Source of the DNA: Halobacteriales archaeon YIM A00010
GTDB taxonomy: Archaea; Halobacteriota; Halobacteria; Halobacteriales; Haloarculaceae
Assembly: GCA_025041175.1 (NCBI GenBank)
Contig: JAKCFJ010000006.1
Coordinates: 124,001 to 188,000, forward strand
DNA length: 64,000 nucleotides
Direction: 5' to 3'
Made by a program: the position numbers and the translations under genes
The notes under the pieces: generated by a model
Databases searched by the model: none
What the model saw: the letters and a program-made list of their open reading frames with translations, nothing else
What the model was told of the DNA's origin: nothing
In this document: in pieces, positions 60,546-64,000 of the stretch
How the letters are laid out: each line of letters starts with the position of its first letter
Position numbering within the stretch: position 1 is the stretch's first letter

Positions 60546-61702
60546 GGCTCGCCGCCAGCTCCTTCTCTGGACGTATCTGCTAGAGGCATCACCGTCATCC
60601 ACCGACAGATTCTCGCAAAGTAACGTAATTTTGACGGTTGCAGAATCAACGATCCTTGCTCTATCTACATTATCCGGATTTCAAAACCAGAATCTCAGGT
60701 CTTTAAACGGTGATAATCCGAATATCACTAATTCAATACTGTCTCCTTCTTGCGTTCAACAGAGCAACGTCAGTTCTGGCGGTGCTCGCAAATCGGTATC
60801 TGTTCTCTTCGTTTCGTCTGGGTTCAGGATATCGAATGCAACACCCGGCTTACTCCATCAACTTCCAAAAGTGATCGGAGTCGACATTTGCTGTTAGTAA
60901 AACATACCAGTGTCACTCGCATCAACAGCGGTTATTTATCCACGCTGGGGTATGAAATAGTACTCTTTGATCTTTACAGTAGTATGGTTGTAATGGAACA
61001 GCACAGAGCGAGACGCTGTCTCCGGGCGCGGTCTGGACGGAACAGAGTGCGGGCCCGCATCGAAACCGGCCGCATTCGTCGTCAATGTCGTCTCTTCCGG
61101 ACTACTCCGACCCTCCCCTCGGAGTACATTACATCCACAGGAGTATAATAGCTGTACTATTCAAGAGATAAGACGGCAGGATCTACCTTCGTGACGAGGT
61201 TACCGGACGATAAACCCTTGCCACCCGCACTTCTCCCGGTTTGTCGGAGCCAGTGTATTCGAGCAGTAAAATTCAATATATCTATTTATTCTTTATATAA
61301 TACTATGTTCGGACAATATCGGAGAGATACATATTAGTTCGTCATGATGTGGCTCCGTACGGTCCAAAATGTATACCTTCACAGCTATTAACTGTGGTTT
61401 CTGCTGGCAAATGATCTGGCGGTCGTGAGCGGGGCTACGCCTATAATCTCGGGAAAGTGTCGGGTGTTGATCGCTATCGCGACTCCGCTCGTCTCGAAAC
61501 GGTACTCGGGATATGTTCGGTCACCGAGCCGTACCACCGGGCGACTCGTTGGATGAGAAGATAACAGAGACGTTTCTCAGTTCCGTGAACGAACTCGAAC
61601 TGAATATCGCCCACCCGGAAACCGTATAGCGGATCGAGATCCGTTATATGAAGGGTGACTCAGCACGATAACGGCCTGGTCCACGCGGAGTTCAAGGAAT
61701 GA
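60546..61702. other. Long stretch without a convincing gene
   Basis: About 1.1 kb. One short frame (61513-61629, MFGHRAVPPGDSLDEKITET ... LNIAHPETV) could be a gene relic. AT-rich blocks lie near 60950 and 61280. Nothing else is recognised; it probably joins IS debris to the catabolic genes. Confidence 0.45.
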
Positions 61703-61711
61703 TTTATACTT
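61703..61711 (+). promoter_or_regulatory. TATA box of the dioxygenase gene
   Basis: TTTATACTT centred about 26 bases before ATG 61734, the spacing of a leaderless haloarchaeal transcript. Confidence 0.6.
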
Positions 61712-61733
61712 GTCGACGTGTACAACACAATTG

Positions 61734-62666
61734 ATGGCTCCGACACTTCACTCCCTTGGCCACGTAGCGTTACGTACACCCGATCTTGAGACGTCGATGG
61801 AATTTTTTCATGATGGCATCGGACTCGAAGAAGTTGAACGGATCGACGGAACTGTCTATCTCCGAACGCCTGACGAGTTCGATCACCACTCCCTGTCCTT
61901 GACCGAACGAGATTCGGCCGGCGTGGACCACATCGGCTGGCAGACGGCGGATTCCGAGAGCGTAGCAGGGTTCGCCGACAAATTAGAGTCCGAGGGTATC
62001 GACGTGACGTGGGTCGAAGCGGGAACAGAACCCGGGCAGGGCGAAGCGATCCGATTTTCCACTCCGACGGGCCACCGGTTCGAGTGCTACTACGAGATGG
62101 AGAAGCCGGATGTAACACCCGATCGGCGATCAAAGTTGAAGAATAAACCCTACGCCGCCACAAACACCAATCCGATCGCTCCGCATCATATCGAACACGT
62201 CCAGATTTGGGACGATGACGCCCACGCACTGGCGAACTGGATGTGCGAACATCTTGACTTTCGGGTGCAGGAGCTGTACGATAAGACGGACGGTTCGCGC
62301 TGGGGAACGTGGGTTTCCGCCAACGGCGTCAAAATCGAGGCCGCAATTATTCAGAACAACCCAGACGATCCACCGGCGTCGTTGAACCACGTCGCGTATA
62401 AGGTCGACAGCGGTGACGACCTCTTCGACGCCGCTGATGCGATGCAAGAACGGGAAATCTCCACGGACGGGTTTGGACAGCACTCGGTCTCCCGAGGGAA
62501 GTTTCTCTACGCGCGGGATCCCGTGAGTGACCACACGATCGAGTTCAACGCCGGTGGTTATCTCGTATTTGACCCGGAGTGGGAGCCTATCGAATGGCAG
62601 GAAACCGATCTAAAAAATCGACAGTGGATCGGCCGGATTGCCGATGGAGTTAACGTCCCGTACTGA
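61734..62666 (+). CDS. Extradiol (catechol 2,3-dioxygenase-like) dioxygenase, 310 aa
   Basis: Two vicinal-oxygen-chelate modules. N-terminal module: LGHVALRTPDLETSMEFFHD. C-terminal module with the iron ligands: HHIEHVQIWDD (His), SLNHVAYKV (His) and HTIEFNAGG (Glu). Length and two-module layout match metapyrocatechases, which cleave catechol rings next to the hydroxyls. The predicted leaderless start, MAPTLHSLG, is 61734; a TTG at 61710 is rejected. Next to a TPP enzyme, so possibly part of an aromatic-acid pathway. Confidence 0.85.
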   Translation: MAPTLHSLGHVALRTPDLETSMEFFHDGIGLEEVERIDGTVYLRTPDEFDHHSLSLTERDSAGVDHIGWQTADSESVAGFADKLESEGIDVTWVEAGTEPGQGEAIRFSTPTGHRFECYYEMEKPDVTPDRRSKLKNKPYAATNTNPIAPHHIEHVQIWDDDAHALANWMCEHLDFRVQELYDKTDGSRWGTWVSANGVKIEAAIIQNNPDDPPASLNHVAYKVDSGDDLFDAADAMQEREISTDGFGQHSVSRGKFLYARDPVSDHTIEFNAGGYLVFDPEWEPIEWQETDLKNRQWIGRIADGVNVPY

Positions 62667-62882
62667 CGTAGCACAGCAACGTCGAACGACTGGGACGGCG
62701 CCGACACCGATTCGGAACGAACTCGTCTCCATTGAGACATCCCAGACCTCATGTCCGGTCGTACATTGTGAGTTGTGGTAGCGCAGGCCGATAGGACCGC
62801 GTTGCTCACAGTACTGCTGTGCTGACTCCTGTCTTCTCTGGGTTTGAAATGTTTATTCGAATATTCGTCCTCTCCATGAGAT

Positions 62883-63186
62883 GTGATCAGTCGCGAGTGG
62901 CTATTCCAGACATGGAGACTGACCGTCTCCTTATCGTGGCCGATTAGCGTCCAGCAGGCGTTGACGACTCTGATGCGGTCCGTGGACATCGTCGTCGCGT
63001 GTTACCACGGTTGGTCTTGCAGACCTGTACGCCCAAATTCCGCTGCGGATCGGACTCGCCCTGGGAGCGGGAGCGATTGTCATTTCGAACCAGGATACCT
63101 GCTACGGTTGCTGGGCGACCATCGCGGCCGCGGGGTTCGTCTGGGGCGACTGGGCCAACCTGGTGGTGGGAATGATGGTAGAGTGA
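62883..63186 (+). pseudogene. MATE-family transporter relic
   Basis: SREWLFQTWRLTVSLSWPIS then VQQALTTLMRSVDIVVA, a frame break, and VGLADLYAQIPLRIGLALGA then GAIVISNQDT. About ten residues are missing at the break, and the sequence degenerates to a stop at 63186. Only the first two helices and part of the third of a roughly 450-residue efflux protein remain. Confidence 0.65.
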
Positions 63187-63312
63187 GACGGGATACCGAC
63201 CGACTAGCCCGGTTCTCGTCGCACGTTCCATCCCTCACCAGTGCGAAACGTTACACCCGCCACCCTTGACCCGGGTGAAAGGATTATTAGGGGTTACTGT
63301 GAATGTGACTCT

Positions 63313-64000
63313 ATGCCACCGACTAGTTACGAGCATGCGTATCAGGCGATAGCGGATGTTCTGGTCGAGCAAGGAGTCGAGAAGTTGTTCACGCTCATGT
63401 CCGACGGTACCATCGGCCTGGTGACGACCTTCGCCGAGGAGTACGACGACGAATTCGAGATGATCTACACTCGCCACGAGTCGGGGGCCGTCGGTATGGC
63501 GGACGGGTACGCACGGGGGACGGGAGAGATCGGTGTCTGTGCAGTCGGCCGAGGGCCGGCGCTTACCAACACCGCCACGTCGCTGTTGACGGCTCGTAAG
63601 AAGGGGTCAAACGTCCTGTTGATCGCCCCGAAACGGCCGCTGTTCCGGTACTACGACAACCCAGCGAAGCGTTTCGATCAGAACTCATTTCTGCAGACGA
63701 CAGTCGGAGGGTCGGATTCGGACAGGAACCGGTATGGGCACTCCGATCGGGTCGTCGATATCGACAGCCACGAGACGCTGATCGGTGACTTTGAGGAGAT
63801 CTTCAGGCGTCTCCGTGCTAGCGAGGGTCCGATCGCCGTTCAGATTCCGAACGACGTGTTGAACGAGCCCGAAACGATAGCGCGACCGGCGGGTGGGAGA
63901 GAGGCAAACGCGTTCGGAGACGCGTCACCCGGAGTCCTCACGCCGGCTGCGGAGGACGTCGAGAAGGGGGTCGCGGCGTACCTCGACTCGGATCCCGACC
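63313..64000 (+). CDS. Thiamine-diphosphate enzyme, acetolactate-synthase-like, N-terminal part
   Basis: The Pyr domain is clear: EHAYQAIADVLVEQGVEKLF, the catalytic-glutamate segment YTRHESGAVGMADGYARGTG, and VCAVGRGPALTNTATSLLTA. Then RFDQNSFLQTT and GPIAVQIPNDVL, as in acetolactate synthase, benzoylformate decarboxylase and relatives. The frame is open at the window end, so the product cannot be specified. ATG 63313 lies 22 bases after a TTATTAGG tract. It may work with the upstream dioxygenase or be independent. Confidence 0.85.
   Translation, partial: MPPTSYEHAYQAIADVLVEQGVEKLFTLMSDGTIGLVTTFAEEYDDEFEMIYTRHESGAVGMADGYARGTGEIGVCAVGRGPALTNTATSLLTARKKGSNVLLIAPKRPLFRYYDNPAKRFDQNSFLQTTVGGSDSDRNRYGHSDRVVDIDSHETLIGDFEEIFRRLRASEGPIAVQIPNDVLNEPETIARPAGGREANAFGDASPGVLTPAAEDVEKGVAAYLDSDPD

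Overview
This is haloarchaeal (class Halobacteria) DNA. The proteins are acidic (rich in D and E), stop/start overlaps of the ATGA and GTGA type link genes, TATA-like boxes sit about 25 bases before leaderless starts, and the marker families are haloarchaeal (Orc1/Cdc6, a RepH-like replication protein, ISH3, FilR1-type regulators, Tat-exported sulfatases). The content (two replication systems, a ParA partition locus, a toxin-antitoxin pair, a type-IV-secretion-like transfer cluster, many IS scars) points to a megaplasmid or an integrated conjugative element. Genus cannot be told from the sequence. No relaxase was recognised.

Layout. 1-2.9 kb: broken edge region with a PUA-like protein fragment, an ABC exporter cut in its ATPase domain and fused to a winged-helix fragment, and an IS200/IS605 end. 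2.9-9.8 kb: a field of small accessory genes driven by four related divergent promoter modules built from TATGCA-n4-TGCATA palindromes. Several transcripts carry a conserved two-hairpin leader. The genes include a TGT/DpdA-like deazaguanine transglycosylase homologue, a DUF4326 protein, a SprT-like protease, a SWIM-type protein and several zinc-ribbon proteins. The content and position resemble the leading region of a conjugative plasmid. 10.6-11.7 kb: gene-free field of about 20 short GGGRGYC motifs that reverse orientation around a hairpin, candidate origin or transfer locus. 12-28 kb: transfer cluster with VirD4/HerA-like, VirB4, VirB3/PrgI-like, VirB2-like and VirB6-like proteins plus exported proteins. 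Its five promoters share one operator, and an AbrB-like and a ribbon-helix-helix regulator sit in the middle.

28-46 kb: maintenance region. It holds an Mrr-type nuclease with a membrane anchor, a NUDIX hydrolase, orc1/cdc6 with a three-unit origin, a 155-bp array of GC-rich hairpins, repH with small co-transcribed genes, a P450 with a FilR1-type regulator, a RepH pseudogene with iterons, parA plus an acidic partner, a RelE/ParE-type toxin-antitoxin pair, a ParB-like protein and an HNH endonuclease. 46-50 kb: small unknown genes and an IS1595-type transposase split by a -1 frameshift at A-AAA-AAG.

50-57 kb: sulfatase island with two Tat-exported sulfatases carrying CxPxR sites, an intact formylglycine-generating enzyme that could activate them, and a relic of a second FGE-like gene. 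54.8-60.6 kb: nested IS110, ISH3 and IS5 elements. 61.7-64 kb: an extradiol (catechol 2,3-) dioxygenase, a decayed MATE transporter and the start of a thiamine-diphosphate enzyme running off the window.
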